From Altererythrobacter sp. H2 (lineage in GTDB: Bacteria > Pseudomonadota > Alphaproteobacteria > Sphingomonadales > Sphingomonadaceae), in NCBI RefSeq assembly GCF_035319885.1, contig NZ_CP141285.1, forward strand, positions 1,054,001 to 1,118,000: a stretch of 64,000 nucleotides of DNA, given 5' to 3'. Each line of letters opens with the position of its first letter. Within the stretch, counting starts at the first letter, position 1. Position numbers and translations under genes: made by a program. Positions 37,458 through 47,577 of the stretch are shown here, one piece after another. The notes beneath the pieces were generated by a model. It worked only from the letters and a program-made list of their open reading frames with translations, made no database searches and was not told where the DNA came from.

Positions 37458-38579
37458 TTGCGCCTCGCCATTCTGAAAGAACGCGCGTCCGGAGAGACCC
37501 GCGTTGCCGCCACGCCGGAAACGGTGAAGAAGTTCATCGCGCTGGGCGCATCCGTGGCGGTGGAGGAAGGCGCTGGTGTCAGTGCCTCTATCACCGATGA
37601 GGCCTATCGCGAAGCGGGGGCGGAAGTCGGCCCGGCTGCTGTAGCGGTCAAAGGCGCGGACATCGTGCTCGGCGTGCAGGCGCCCGACCCGGCTTTGCTG
37701 GCCGGAGCCGCATCTGGTGCATGGGTGGCTGCGACCTTCGATCCGTTCGGGCAGAAGCAGCGGGTTGAGGCCTATGCTGGTGCCGGCCTCGAAGCGTTGA
37801 GCATGGAGTTCATGCCGCGCATCACCCGCGCACAGAGCATGGACGTGCTGTCCAGCCAGTCCAACCTCGCCGGGTACAAGGCGGTAATTACGGCGGCAGA
37901 CGAATATGGCCGCGCCTTCCCGATGATGATGACGGCGGCCGGCACGGTCCAGGCGGCCCGGGTGTTCATCATGGGCGTGGGTGTGGCGGGCCTCCAGGCG
38001 ATTGCCACGGCCAAGCGGCTCGGTGCGCAGGTTTCGGCCACCGACGTGCGCTCGGCCACAAAAGAGCAGATCCAGTCGCTCGGCGCCAAGCCGATCTTCG
38101 TCGAGAATGTCGCCGGGATCGAAGGCGAAGGCGCGGGCGGATACGCCACCGAAATGAGCGAGGAATACCAGAAGGCGCAAGCTGAACTGGTTTCTGGCCA
38201 TATTGCCAAGCAGGACATCGTGATCACCACCGCGCTGATCCCGGGGCGTGCTGCTCCGAGGCTGATCACCGACGCACAGATTGCGTCGATGAAGCCGGGC
38301 AGCGTGATCTTCGATCTTGCCGTGGCCCAGGGCGGCAATGTCGAAGGCTCGGTGGCGGACCAGGTGGTTGAACGTCACGGGGTCAAGCTGATGGGCTATT
38401 CCAACACGCCCGCGCATCTTGCCGCCGACGCCAGCGCCCTGTTTGCGCGCAACCTCTACAACTTTCTCTCCGCCTTCTGGGACAAGGAAGCAGGGCGGCC
38501 CGTGCTCGACGAGGAGATCGGCACAGCCGTGCGGCTGACGCAGGGCGGCAAGGTTGTGAACGAGAGGCTGCTGGGTTGA
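37458..38579 (+). CDS. pntAA: Proton-translocating NAD(P) transhydrogenase, alpha subunit part 1
   Basis: 373 residues, the NAD-binding domain I: RLAILKERASGETRVAATPE at the start, AGYKAVITAA and GVGVAGLQAIATAKRLGA for the Rossmann fold. With PntAB and PntB it couples hydride transfer from NADH to NADP+ to proton entry. The start is TTG at 37458, as no ATG fits. The following DUF559 gene has been inserted between this gene and pntAB. Confidence 0.93.
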   Translation: MRLAILKERASGETRVAATPETVKKFIALGASVAVEEGAGVSASITDEAYREAGAEVGPAAVAVKGADIVLGVQAPDPALLAGAASGAWVAATFDPFGQKQRVEAYAGAGLEALSMEFMPRITRAQSMDVLSSQSNLAGYKAVITAADEYGRAFPMMMTAAGTVQAARVFIMGVGVAGLQAIATAKRLGAQVSATDVRSATKEQIQSLGAKPIFVENVAGIEGEGAGGYATEMSEEYQKAQAELVSGHIAKQDIVITTALIPGRAAPRLITDAQIASMKPGSVIFDLAVAQGGNVEGSVADQVVERHGVKLMGYSNTPAHLAADASALFARNLYNFLSAFWDKEAGRPVLDEEIGTAVRLTQGGKVVNERLLG

Positions 38580-38596
38580 ATGGGGCAGTCTCTCAG

Positions 38597-38643
38597 CCTC
38601 CCCGGGACGGGGAGGGGGACCGCGCGCAGCGCGGTGGAGGGGA
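38597..38643. repeat. Left 47-bp terminal inverted repeat of the DUF559 unit
   Basis: This repeat is inverted relative to 38992-39038; the two agree except for one base in a loop and eight bases in the hairpin GCGC-GCA-GCGC (here) versus AGCC-GCA-GGCT (there). The changes keep every pair of that stem. It lies 17 bases after the pntAA stop. Confidence 0.9.
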
Positions 38644-38665
38644 CTCCCGGTTTGTAGCAAGGCCG

Positions 38666-39046
38666 GTGGTCAAACTCGCTCGGGACTTGCGAAAGCATAT
38701 GACGGCCCCCGAGAAGATGCTTTGGCAACGCCTGCGGCTGCGGCCGGGCGGGTTCAAGTTTCGCCGCCAGCATCCGATTGGCCCTTACGTGGTTGACTTC
38801 TGCTGCCTTGCAGAACGGTTGGTGGTCGAGATCGATGGCGCGGCGCATGATCACCCTGACCGGGTAAAGTTCGATGATCGACGTGTTCAATTTATCAAGG
38901 AAAACGGGTTTCGGGTCTTGAGGGTTACCGCTGAACGCGTGCTGCGCGATGTGGCCAACGTTGCCGACGCAATCGTTGCGCGTGTGGCGAATCCCCTCCA
39001 CCAGCCTGCGGCTGGTCCCCCTCCCCGTGCCGGGGAGGCGCATTAA
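38666..39046 (+). CDS. DUF559 nuclease-like protein inserted in the pnt operon
   Basis: About 126 residues from GTG 38666; the same frame is open from TTG 38576, which overlaps the pntAA stop, so the start is uncertain. The core is DUF559, related to Vsr/PD-(D/E)xK nucleases: MLWQRLRLRPGGFKFRRQ, then YVVDFCC with LVVEIDGAAHD holding the likely catalytic D and ExD. The C-terminus is read through the right repeat (PPPRAGEA). The TAA overlaps the pntAB ATG. Bracketing by 47-bp inverted repeats suggests a mobile unit. Confidence 0.85.
   Translation: MVKLARDLRKHMTAPEKMLWQRLRLRPGGFKFRRQHPIGPYVVDFCCLAERLVVEIDGAAHDHPDRVKFDDRRVQFIKENGFRVLRVTAERVLRDVANVADAIVARVANPLHQPAAGPPPRAGEAH
38992..39038. repeat. 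Right 47-bp terminal inverted repeat of the DUF559 unit
   Basis: This is the mirror copy of 38597-38643. Its last bases are GGGGAGG (39032-39038), lying 7 bases before the pntAB ATG, so it provides that gene with a Shine-Dalgarno sequence. It is also translated as the C-terminus of the DUF559 protein. Confidence 0.9.
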
Positions 39047-39329
39047 TGGACTTCATCTCAATTCTCAGCATCTTCGTGCTGGCCTGCTTTGTGGGCTACT
39101 ACGTCGTGTGGTCGGTGACCCCGGCGTTGCATACCCCGCTGATGGCGGTGACCAATGCCATTTCCTCGGTGATCATCGTCGGCGCGCTGATTGCGGCGGC
39201 GGAGGCGGGGAGCCCGGCGGCCAAGTGGCTGGGGCTGCTCGGCGTGGTGCTGGCGAGCGTCAACATCTTCGGCGGCTTTGCGGTGACGGAGCGGATGCTG
39301 GCGATGTACAAGAAGAAGGAGAAGAAGTG

Positions 39330-39330
<1 letters not shown>
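39046..39330 (+). CDS. pntAB: Proton-translocating NAD(P) transhydrogenase, alpha subunit part 2
   Basis: 94 residues with three membrane helices: FISILSIFVLACFVGYYVV, then SSVIIVGALIAAAEAG and KWLGLLGVVLASVNIFGGF, ending AMYKKKEKK. It is the separate membrane piece of the split alpha subunit found in alphaproteobacteria. Translation is coupled upstream (TAATG with the DUF559 gene) and downstream (TGATG with pntB). The ribosome site comes from the repeat end. Confidence 0.93.
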
Positions 39331-40885
<1,555 letters not shown>

Positions 40886-40886
<1 letters not shown>

Positions 40887-41203
40887 TGCGGGTTCTGCTG
40901 GTCGCCGGTGCGGCGCTGGCCCTGTCCGGCTGCGTCGAGACAATTGCCGAGAGCCGCGTGAAAAGCGCGCTGCTCGAAGCGGGGCTGAACGAGCGCAATT
41001 CCGCCTGCATGGCCGAGCGCATGGTTGACCGGCTGACCATCGCCCAGTTGCGCAAGCTCGAAGGCCTCAAAGCCCGCAAGGGAGAGCCGGTGCGCCCCGC
41101 CACGCTCAAGGGCTATGTCGAGCGCGTGCAGCGGGTCGGCGATGCTGAAGTGCTGACGGTGACCAGCAGTTCCGCGGCGCTGTGCGCGGTGGGGCTGGGC
41201 TAG
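40886..41203 (+). CDS. Small lipoprotein of unknown function
   Basis: 105 residues with a lipobox LALSGC (Cys16). The mature part has two further cysteines (NSACMAERM and SAALCAVGLG), which may form a disulfide in the periplasm. The family is not recognised. Its ATG overlaps the pntB stop as TGATG, so it is the last gene of the pnt operon. Confidence 0.72.
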
Positions 41204-41211
41204 GCCCGGAT

Positions 41212-41628
41212 TCAGACCCTGGTGAAGCTCGCCGTGCGGCAGATCACCAGCACACATCCCTTGACCTTCAGCACGTTCCCCTCGCGCCAGACCTCGGCGT
41301 TGAAGTTGCGGCCATCTTCGGGGCTGTAGCCCTTGCCCTTGAAGCGGGTGCCGCGGGGGGCGAGGTTCCAGAATATCCTGAGGCCGAGCAGCTTGCGGTT
41401 CCGCAAGGCCTTCTCGGGGTTCTCGGTGTCGCGCGCGCCGCCAGCGGGTTCCGGCACCAGGAACCGGGCGATCTTCCCGCACATCTGCGCGCCGCAGGGA
41501 TAGAACTGGATCACCGACTTGCCGTCATCAGCCTTCCAGTTGCCCTCGATCGGGCTCGCCTGCACTGCCGCAGGGCTGGCAAGGTACAGCATGGTCAGGG
41601 CAGTCGCGGCCGCAAGTGATGATCGCAT
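41212..41628 (-). CDS. DUF2147 domain exported protein
   Basis: 138 residues. A signal peptide (1-25, AVQASP) directs it to the periplasm. The mature DUF2147 part shows IEGNWKADDGKSVIQFYPCG, MCGKIAR and YSPEDGRNFNAEVW with LKVKGCVLVICRTASFTRV. The ATG at 41628 opens the signal peptide; upstream in-frame codons were not used. The family is common in envelopes and without a known role. It is convergent with the pnt operon and divergent from the beta-helix operon. Confidence 0.87.
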   Translation of the reverse strand: MRSSLAAATALTMLYLASPAAVQASPIEGNWKADDGKSVIQFYPCGAQMCGKIARFLVPEPAGGARDTENPEKALRNRKLLGLRIFWNLAPRGTRFKGKGYSPEDGRNFNAEVWREGNVLKVKGCVLVICRTASFTRV

Positions 41629-41708
41629 GGGTTCTCCCGGTCCTGACGCGCCCCCCTTGGCGGAGCCGCCGATTTGCCGCACTATGGCGGCAAGAGGGAG
41701 GGAATGCC

Positions 41709-42920
41709 ATGACGAGGATGAACCTGATCTGTGCAGCCGCGCTCGCGGCGCTGGCCGCTCCGCTGGTGGCAGCCGAGCACCGGGTTGACGCGGGCGAGGG
41801 TGCGCAGGAGCGGCTGCAGGAAGCGCTGATCCTGGCCGAGCCGGGCGACGAAATCGTGCTGGGCGCGGGCAGGTTCGCGCTGACCGACGGGCTCAGCCTG
41901 GCGGTGGACGGAGTGACTGTGCGCGGGGCCGGGCCGCAGCTGACCGTGCTCGATTTCACCGCCCAGCAAGGCTCGGGCGAGGGGCTGCTGGTCACTTCCG
42001 ACAATGTCACCCTGCGCGATTTTGCGCTGGAGAACCCTAAGGGGGACGGGATCAAGTCGAAGGGCGCGGACATGATCGTCTATCATCGCATCCGGGTGAC
42101 CTGGACCGGCGGGCCCAAGGCGGAAAACGGGGCTTACGGTATCTACCCGGTCGAAAGTACCGGGGTGCTGGTCAGCCATTCCGAGGTTTCGGGCGCGTCG
42201 GATGCGGGCATCTACGTCGGGCAATCGCGGCTGATTACCGTGCGCAATTCGGTCGCCACCGACAATGTCGCCGGGATCGAGATCGAGAACAGCCGCGATG
42301 CCGTGGTGACCCAGAACTACGTCACCCGCAACACCGGCGGGATCCTGGTGTTCGACCTGCCTGACCTGCCGGTGATGGGCGGGGGCAACGTGCTGGTCAC
42401 GAACAACCTGGTCGCTGGTAACAATACCCCCAATTTCGCGCCTCCCGGCAATATCGTGGCCGGGGTGCCGCGCGGCACCGGCATCATGGTGATGGCGAAC
42501 GAGAATGTGTGGATCGAAGGCAATGTGGTGCAAGACAACCCGACCGCGCCCTTCATGGTGATCGCCTACACCCAGAAATTCGAAGACGCGCGCTACAACC
42601 CCTTCCCGCGCGAAGTGGTGATTGCCGACAACGTCACCGATTTGGGCGCGACCGATCCCGACCTGCCCGGCGGTGCGATGCTGCTGGCCGCTTTCGGGGG
42701 CACATTGCCGCCTATCCTGTGGGACGGGTTGCAGCAGGACCCCGATACGCCGGCACTGCGGGCTGCGGGCGATGTGCCGGGCTGGTCGCTCAACCTCACC
42801 CGGCAAGGGCAGTCGCTGGGCGAGGCGCAGCCCGGGCCGCTTGCCGTCCCTACTTTCGGCCAGCCGTGGGACATGGCCGGGATCGGCGCTCCGGCAGAAC
42901 TGGAAGCGCGGATCAGGTGA
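41709..42920 (+). CDS. Exported parallel beta-helix protein (TIGR03805-like)
   Basis: 403 residues with a signal peptide (ending LVAAEH, about residue 21). The body is a right-handed beta-helix of repeated short strands, for example LLVTSDNVTLRDFALEN, GVLVSHSEVSGASDAGIYV and GIEIENSRDAVVTQNYV. The pattern matches the beta-helix partner of SO2930-type diheme cytochromes in Shewanella and Hyphomonas. Its stop overlaps the GTG of the next gene. It may bind polymers or an ester; no catalytic residues can be named. Confidence 0.85.
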   Translation: MTRMNLICAAALAALAAPLVAAEHRVDAGEGAQERLQEALILAEPGDEIVLGAGRFALTDGLSLAVDGVTVRGAGPQLTVLDFTAQQGSGEGLLVTSDNVTLRDFALENPKGDGIKSKGADMIVYHRIRVTWTGGPKAENGAYGIYPVESTGVLVSHSEVSGASDAGIYVGQSRLITVRNSVATDNVAGIEIENSRDAVVTQNYVTRNTGGILVFDLPDLPVMGGGNVLVTNNLVAGNNTPNFAPPGNIVAGVPRGTGIMVMANENVWIEGNVVQDNPTAPFMVIAYTQKFEDARYNPFPREVVIADNVTDLGATDPDLPGGAMLLAAFGGTLPPILWDGLQQDPDTPALRAAGDVPGWSLNLTRQGQSLGEAQPGPLAVPTFGQPWDMAGIGAPAELEARIR

Positions 42921-43927
42921 GGCAGGGCGCCGTCCTGGGTATCGCGCTGGCGGCGCTGCTGGCCTCGATGGCGACGGCGCGCAGCCCGGCGCCGGTCAAT
43001 GATGCGGCCGTGCAGGAAGGGATGCCGCGCACCCTGTCCGAATATGGGTTCTTCGCCGACTTGCGGGCACAGACGGCGACTTACGGGGTCGAAGAGTACA
43101 GCCTCAACACCCCGCTTTGGTCTGACGGCGCGGAGAAGCTGCGGTTCGTCTATGTGCCGAAAGGGACGCAGCTTGCCGCTGGCGGAGACGGCCTGCTGCA
43201 ATTCCCGGTCGGCAGCGCCATCATCAAGACCTTTGCCTTTGGCGAGGGTCCAGATCGCCGCCTGATCGAGACGCGGGTGCTGCTCCACCGGGCCGATGGC
43301 TGGCTGGCCTTGCCCTATCGCTGGAATGCCGGGCAGACCGATGCCGCACTGGCGCTGGCAGGCGGACGGGTGGACCTGACCACCCCGGCCGGTGAGGCGA
43401 TCAGTTATCGCATCCCCAACAAGAACCAGTGCAAGGACTGTCACAGCAAGGATGGCGTGGTGATCCCGCTCGGGCCCAAGGCGCGCAACCTGTCGCGTGA
43501 CTGGCTTGAGGGGATGGTCGCTGCCGGGCGCCTTGATGCCGTGCCATCCGGGGCAGACAGCCTGCCGCGCTGGACCGGGCGTAGCAGCGCGGCCGAGATT
43601 GCGCCCTACGCCCGTGCCTACCTCGACGTAAACTGCGCCCACTGCCACCAGCCCGGTGGCGGCGCGTCCAATTCGGGGCTCGACCTGCGCTGGGAGCAGC
43701 ACGAGCCGGTCGCGCTCGGCGTGATGAAGCGCCCGGTTGCGGCGGGGCGCGGGGCGGGCGGGCACCTGTTCGACATCCTGCCGGGCAAGCCCGACCAGTC
43801 GATCCTGGTCTACCGTATGGAGAGCAAGGAGCCGGGCGTGGTCATGCCCGAAATCGGCACCTCGACCATAGACCGCGACGGGACAGCGGTGGTGCGGCAA
43901 TGGATTGCGGAGATGGAAGCACAATGA
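42917..43927 (+). CDS. SO2930-family diheme c-type cytochrome
   Basis: 336 residues, starting with GTG that overlaps the beta-helix stop (GTGA). A signal peptide ends near TARSPAP, so it is periplasmic. Two heme c sites: CKDCH near residue 172 and CAHCH near 239. Between them is a conserved region of unknown function (TPLWSDGAEKLRFVYVP, ARNLSRDWLEG). The family is paired with the beta-helix protein in several marine bacteria and its substrate is unknown. The last bases overlap the hydrolase gene. Confidence 0.88.
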   Translation: MRQGAVLGIALAALLASMATARSPAPVNDAAVQEGMPRTLSEYGFFADLRAQTATYGVEEYSLNTPLWSDGAEKLRFVYVPKGTQLAAGGDGLLQFPVGSAIIKTFAFGEGPDRRLIETRVLLHRADGWLALPYRWNAGQTDAALALAGGRVDLTTPAGEAISYRIPNKNQCKDCHSKDGVVIPLGPKARNLSRDWLEGMVAAGRLDAVPSGADSLPRWTGRSSAAEIAPYARAYLDVNCAHCHQPGGGASNSGLDLRWEQHEPVALGVMKRPVAAGRGAGGHLFDILPGKPDQSILVYRMESKEPGVVMPEIGTSTIDRDGTAVVRQWIAEMEAQ

Positions 43928-44910
43928 AATGGGTCTTGCGCGGGTTGCTCGCCCTTATCGCGCTGCTGGTGATCGCCTTTCTGATCTTCCGCACGCCTGA
44001 TACCGACGCGGAGGCAATGCGCGCCAAGTATGGCGGGGCGCCGTCGCAATTCGTGGCGATTGGCGAGGGCGTGACCGTCCATCTGCGCGACGAGGGGCCC
44101 AAAGATGCGCCCGCGATTATGCTGCTCCACGGCTCCAACGCCGACCTGCACACCTGGGAACCCTGGGCTCAGGCGCTCAAGGCCGATTATCGCGTGATCC
44201 GCTTCGATCAGGTTGGCCACGGCTTGACTGGGCCTGACCCCCGGCATGATTACAGCCGCAGCAATTACGTGGCCGATATCCTCGAAGTGGCGGATGCGCT
44301 GGGCTTGGACCGATTCATCCTTGGTGGCAATTCGATGGGCGGCAAGCACGCGCTGGCGTTTGCAGTGGCGCATCCGGAGCGGGTGGCGGGATTGGTGCTG
44401 GTCGACGCCAGCGGCGGCCCGATGCTTCGGGGCGAAGCGAAGAAAGAGGATGACAGCAGCAGCGGCAATATCGGCTTCAAGATCGCCCAGACGCCGGGGA
44501 TCAACCTGCTGGTCGAACAGATCACGCCGCGCAGCCTGATCGCGCAGAGCCTGGATCAGAGCGTCTCGGTCAAGTCGGTCGTAACCGAAGAGGCCGTGGA
44601 CCGATATTGGGAACTGCTGCGCTACCCCGGCAACCGGCGGGCAACCCTGAAGCGGTTCGGCTATGCGTACGATCCGCTCTCCGAAGCCGAGATTGCCCGG
44701 ATCGCCGCGCCGACCCTGATCCTGTGGGGCGAGGAAGACCGGTTGATCCCGGTCGAGGCGGGGCGCTGGCTCGACCGGACCATGCCTGCGAGTACGCTGG
44801 TGGTCTATCCCAAGATCGGCCACCTGCCGCAGGAAGAGGCCCCTGCCGCCACGCTCGGTGATCTCGCGCCGTGGCTCGCCGCCCACGCTGCGCCGCCAAA
44901 ATCCGATTAA
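43924..44910 (+). CDS. Membrane-anchored alpha/beta hydrolase
   Basis: 328 residues. One N-terminal helix (LRGLLALIALLVIAFLIF) is followed by an alpha/beta hydrolase with LLHGSNADLHTW (oxyanion), GGNSMGGKHAL (nucleophile Ser), ILWGEEDRLIPV (Asp) and KIGHLPQEE (His). It is probably anchored with the catalytic domain in the periplasm. ATGA overlap with the cytochrome gene puts all three in one operon. The substrate is unknown; an ester or lactone is a fair guess. Confidence 0.87.
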   Translation: MKWVLRGLLALIALLVIAFLIFRTPDTDAEAMRAKYGGAPSQFVAIGEGVTVHLRDEGPKDAPAIMLLHGSNADLHTWEPWAQALKADYRVIRFDQVGHGLTGPDPRHDYSRSNYVADILEVADALGLDRFILGGNSMGGKHALAFAVAHPERVAGLVLVDASGGPMLRGEAKKEDDSSSGNIGFKIAQTPGINLLVEQITPRSLIAQSLDQSVSVKSVVTEEAVDRYWELLRYPGNRRATLKRFGYAYDPLSEAEIARIAAPTLILWGEEDRLIPVEAGRWLDRTMPASTLVVYPKIGHLPQEEAPAATLGDLAPWLAAHAAPPKSD

Positions 44911-45003
44911 GCCCGGTCACCGCCCGATCACCACTGGACGTAGCCGACGATTGCACCCTAAACGGCGGGCACTCGCATACATTTTTCAAAAGGGGCAGCG
45001 GCC

Positions 45004-45702
45004 TTGCGCAAACTGGGCCTGATCGGCGGCATGAGCTGGGTTTCGACCCGCAACTATTACGAGAAGATCAACCTCATGGTGCAGCGCCGTACCGTGCCCA
45101 TGGCCAGCGCGCCGATGCTGATCGAAAGCCTCGATTTCCGCAGCCTCTACGGCCTGCGCGAGGAGAACGACTGGAGCCACGCAGCCGAAGTGCTGGGCGA
45201 TAGCGCGCAGCGGCTGGAGCAGGCGGGGGCAGGGGCGCTGCTGATCTGCGCCAATTCGATGCACCGGGTGTTCGACCGGGTGCAGGCACAAGTGGATATC
45301 CCGATCATCCATATTGCCGAAGCTGTCGGCCGCAGGATGCAGCGGGACGGTGCCATCCAGGCAGCCCTGATCGGCACTCGCAACGTCATGACGGAAAGTT
45401 TCTATCGCCGTCACCTGGTCGGCCACGGGGTTGACCTGATGCCGCCGGAGATGGAGTTCGTCGAGCAGGTGGACCGGATCATCTACGACGAGCTGATGTT
45501 GGGCAAGGTGACCCGCGATGCCGAACGCACGATGAAGACGATCATCACCCGAAAGGAACAGGATGGGGCCCAGGCCATCGTCCTCGCCTGCACAGAGCTC
45601 GACATGATCGTCGATGTCGATGCGAACGTGCTGCCTATTTACGATTCGACCACGATCCATTGCGAGGAAGCGGTCGACTGGCTGCTTGGCGAAGAGGCCT
45701 GA
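45004..45702 (+). CDS. Aspartate/glutamate racemase family protein, YgeA-like
   Basis: 232 residues. Typical start RKLGLIGGMSWVSTRNYYE. The first catalytic position is not cysteine but lies in ANSMH (ANS instead of TNT in E. coli YgeA, Thr83); the second, Cys in VLACTELDMI, is present. This matches PLP-independent broad racemases using Thr/Ser with one cysteine. The start is TTG at 45004 with AAGGGG upstream. It lies 8 bases before the dGTPase start. Confidence 0.87.
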   Translation: MRKLGLIGGMSWVSTRNYYEKINLMVQRRTVPMASAPMLIESLDFRSLYGLREENDWSHAAEVLGDSAQRLEQAGAGALLICANSMHRVFDRVQAQVDIPIIHIAEAVGRRMQRDGAIQAALIGTRNVMTESFYRRHLVGHGVDLMPPEMEFVEQVDRIIYDELMLGKVTRDAERTMKTIITRKEQDGAQAIVLACTELDMIVDVDANVLPIYDSTTIHCEEAVDWLLGEEA

Positions 45703-45710
45703 GGAACACA

Positions 45711-46877
45711 GTGACGCCGGACCGTGCCCCTTTCGCAGCTTGTCCCGCGCTATCCCGCGGGCGCGAGTTCGGCACGGACCGCAGCGGCGCACGCGGCCCC
45801 CGCAGCGAATTCCAGCGGGACCGGGACCGGATCATCCATTCGATCGCGTTCCGCCGGCTCAAGAGCAAGACCCAGGTCTTCATCTCGCCCGACGGCGACC
45901 ATTTCCGGACCCGGCTGACCCACAGCCTGGAGGTGGCCCAGATCGGCCGGGTGATCGCCCGGGCGCTGCACCTCGACGAGGACCTGACCGAGGCGCTGTG
46001 TCTCGCGCATGACATTGGCCATCCCCCCTTCGGCCACGCGGGCGAAAAGGCCCTGTCCCACGCGACCGAGCGACACGGCGGATTCGACCACAATGCCCAG
46101 ACCCTGCGCACCCTGATGCGGCTCGAAAGCCCTTATTGCGATCACGACGGCCTGAACCTGAGCTGGGAGCTGCTGGAAGGACTGGCCAAGCACAATGGCC
46201 CGGTCACCAGCCCGAACTGGGCGCTGGCGGAACTTGATGCATTCTACCCGCTCGATCTTGCCAGCCATGCCTCGCTTGAGGCGCAGGTGGCGGCGCTGGC
46301 GGACGATATTGCGTACGACAATCACGATATCGACGATGGCTTGCGGGCCGGGTTCCTGCAGCTTGAGGAACTTCTCACACTGGATCTCGTCGCTGACCAG
46401 TGGCGCAGCGTCGAGGCACAGTTCCCCGGCGCGCCGCGAGACCGCCGTCTGCGGGAACTGGTGCGGTGCCAGATCGGCCTGATGGTGAACGACGTGATCG
46501 AGCAGACCCGCGCCGCCACCGCCGGCCTCGCTTCAGTGGACGAGGTGCGGGCCGCAGGGCGGGCGCTGGCCACGTTTTCCGAAGGAATGGCGCAGGAAGA
46601 GCGCCGCCTCAAGCGGTTCCTGTACGAGCGGCTCTATTACCACCCTGAGCAACTGACGACGGCGGAGCGGGCCCGCGACGTGGTGGCCCGGCTCTACGTT
46701 GCCTACGAGCAGGAACCGGGCACCTTGCCACCGGCGTGGAGGGCCACCCTACCGCCAGAGGAGCCGCATCGCACCCGCCATATTGCCGATTTCATCGCCG
46801 GGATGACTGACCGTTATGCCATCGACCAGTATGCCCGAATATACGGCAGGGAACCGGAGGGCCTGCGCAATGTCTGA
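45711..46877 (+). CDS. dgt: Deoxyguanosinetriphosphate triphosphohydrolase-like protein
   Basis: 388 residues of the type 2 dGTPase-like group. The HD domain reads FRTRLTHSLEVAQIGR, then LAHDIGHPPFGHAGEKAL; the two His-Asp pairs bind metal. It cuts dNTPs to deoxynucleosides and triphosphate. GTG at 45711 is chosen since AGGA lies just upstream and the conserved FGTDRSGARG follows. Overlaps the next gene by 8 bases (46870-46877). Confidence 0.93.
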   Translation: MTPDRAPFAACPALSRGREFGTDRSGARGPRSEFQRDRDRIIHSIAFRRLKSKTQVFISPDGDHFRTRLTHSLEVAQIGRVIARALHLDEDLTEALCLAHDIGHPPFGHAGEKALSHATERHGGFDHNAQTLRTLMRLESPYCDHDGLNLSWELLEGLAKHNGPVTSPNWALAELDAFYPLDLASHASLEAQVAALADDIAYDNHDIDDGLRAGFLQLEELLTLDLVADQWRSVEAQFPGAPRDRRLRELVRCQIGLMVNDVIEQTRAATAGLASVDEVRAAGRALATFSEGMAQEERRLKRFLYERLYYHPEQLTTAERARDVVARLYVAYEQEPGTLPPAWRATLPPEEPHRTRHIADFIAGMTDRYAIDQYARIYGREPEGLRNV

Positions 46878-47577
46878 GCCTCTGCGGATTGCGCTGGTCG
46901 GGGCAACCGGACTGGTCGGGCGATCGCTGATTGAACTGTGCGTTGGCCGGGCAGATGTGCGCCTGACCGCGATTGCCCGGCGCGAGATGGCGTTGCCCCC
47001 TGGCGCACGGATGGAAATGTTCGTGGCTGAACCGGCCCGGTGGGGCGAAGTGATCGAGGCGGTCCGGCCGCAGGTCCTGGTCAGCGCGCTCGGCACGACG
47101 TGGAAGAAAGCGGGGAAGGACGAGGCGGCCTTTCGCGCGGTCGATCAGCAACTGGTGCTGGACACGGCCCGCGCGGCGCGCATCCACGGCGTCGAGCGGA
47201 TGATTGCGGTCAGTTCAGTCGGGGCCGACGCGACGGCGAAGAACTTTTACCTGCGGGTCAAGGGCGAGGTTGAGCGCGATCTGGCGAAGGCCGGTTTCAG
47301 GCGGCTCGACATCCTCCGCCCCGGATTGCTGAAGGGACCGCGCCAGGACGATGTACGCCCGGGGGAGCGGGCCGCGAGTATCGCCAGTCCGCTGGCCGAT
47401 CTGCTGCTGCATGGCAGATTGCGGCAATACCGCTCGATCCCGGCGCTCGTGGTAGCGGAGGGCATTCTGGCACTGGCGCTCAAGGCAACCCAGGGCCGGT
47501 TCGTGCATGACAACGATGCGATCCGGCGCGCGTCCCGCTCGCTACCGCGCATTGTGGCAGGGGAGAGCATGAGATGA
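46870..47577 (+). CDS. Atypical SDR / NAD(P)-binding protein
   Basis: 235 residues. The Rossmann motif is VGATGLVGRSLIEL; later AVSSVGADATAKNFYLRVKGEVERDL matches the HTATIP2/YwnB-like atypical SDR group, which often act as redox sensors or epimerase-like enzymes. No substrate can be named. Its ATG overlaps the dGTPase end and its stop overlaps the ABA4-like gene (ATGA), so it sits in a tight operon. Confidence 0.85.
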   Translation: MSEPLRIALVGATGLVGRSLIELCVGRADVRLTAIARREMALPPGARMEMFVAEPARWGEVIEAVRPQVLVSALGTTWKKAGKDEAAFRAVDQQLVLDTARAARIHGVERMIAVSSVGADATAKNFYLRVKGEVERDLAKAGFRRLDILRPGLLKGPRQDDVRPGERAASIASPLADLLLHGRLRQYRSIPALVVAEGILALALKATQGRFVHDNDAIRRASRSLPRIVAGESMR

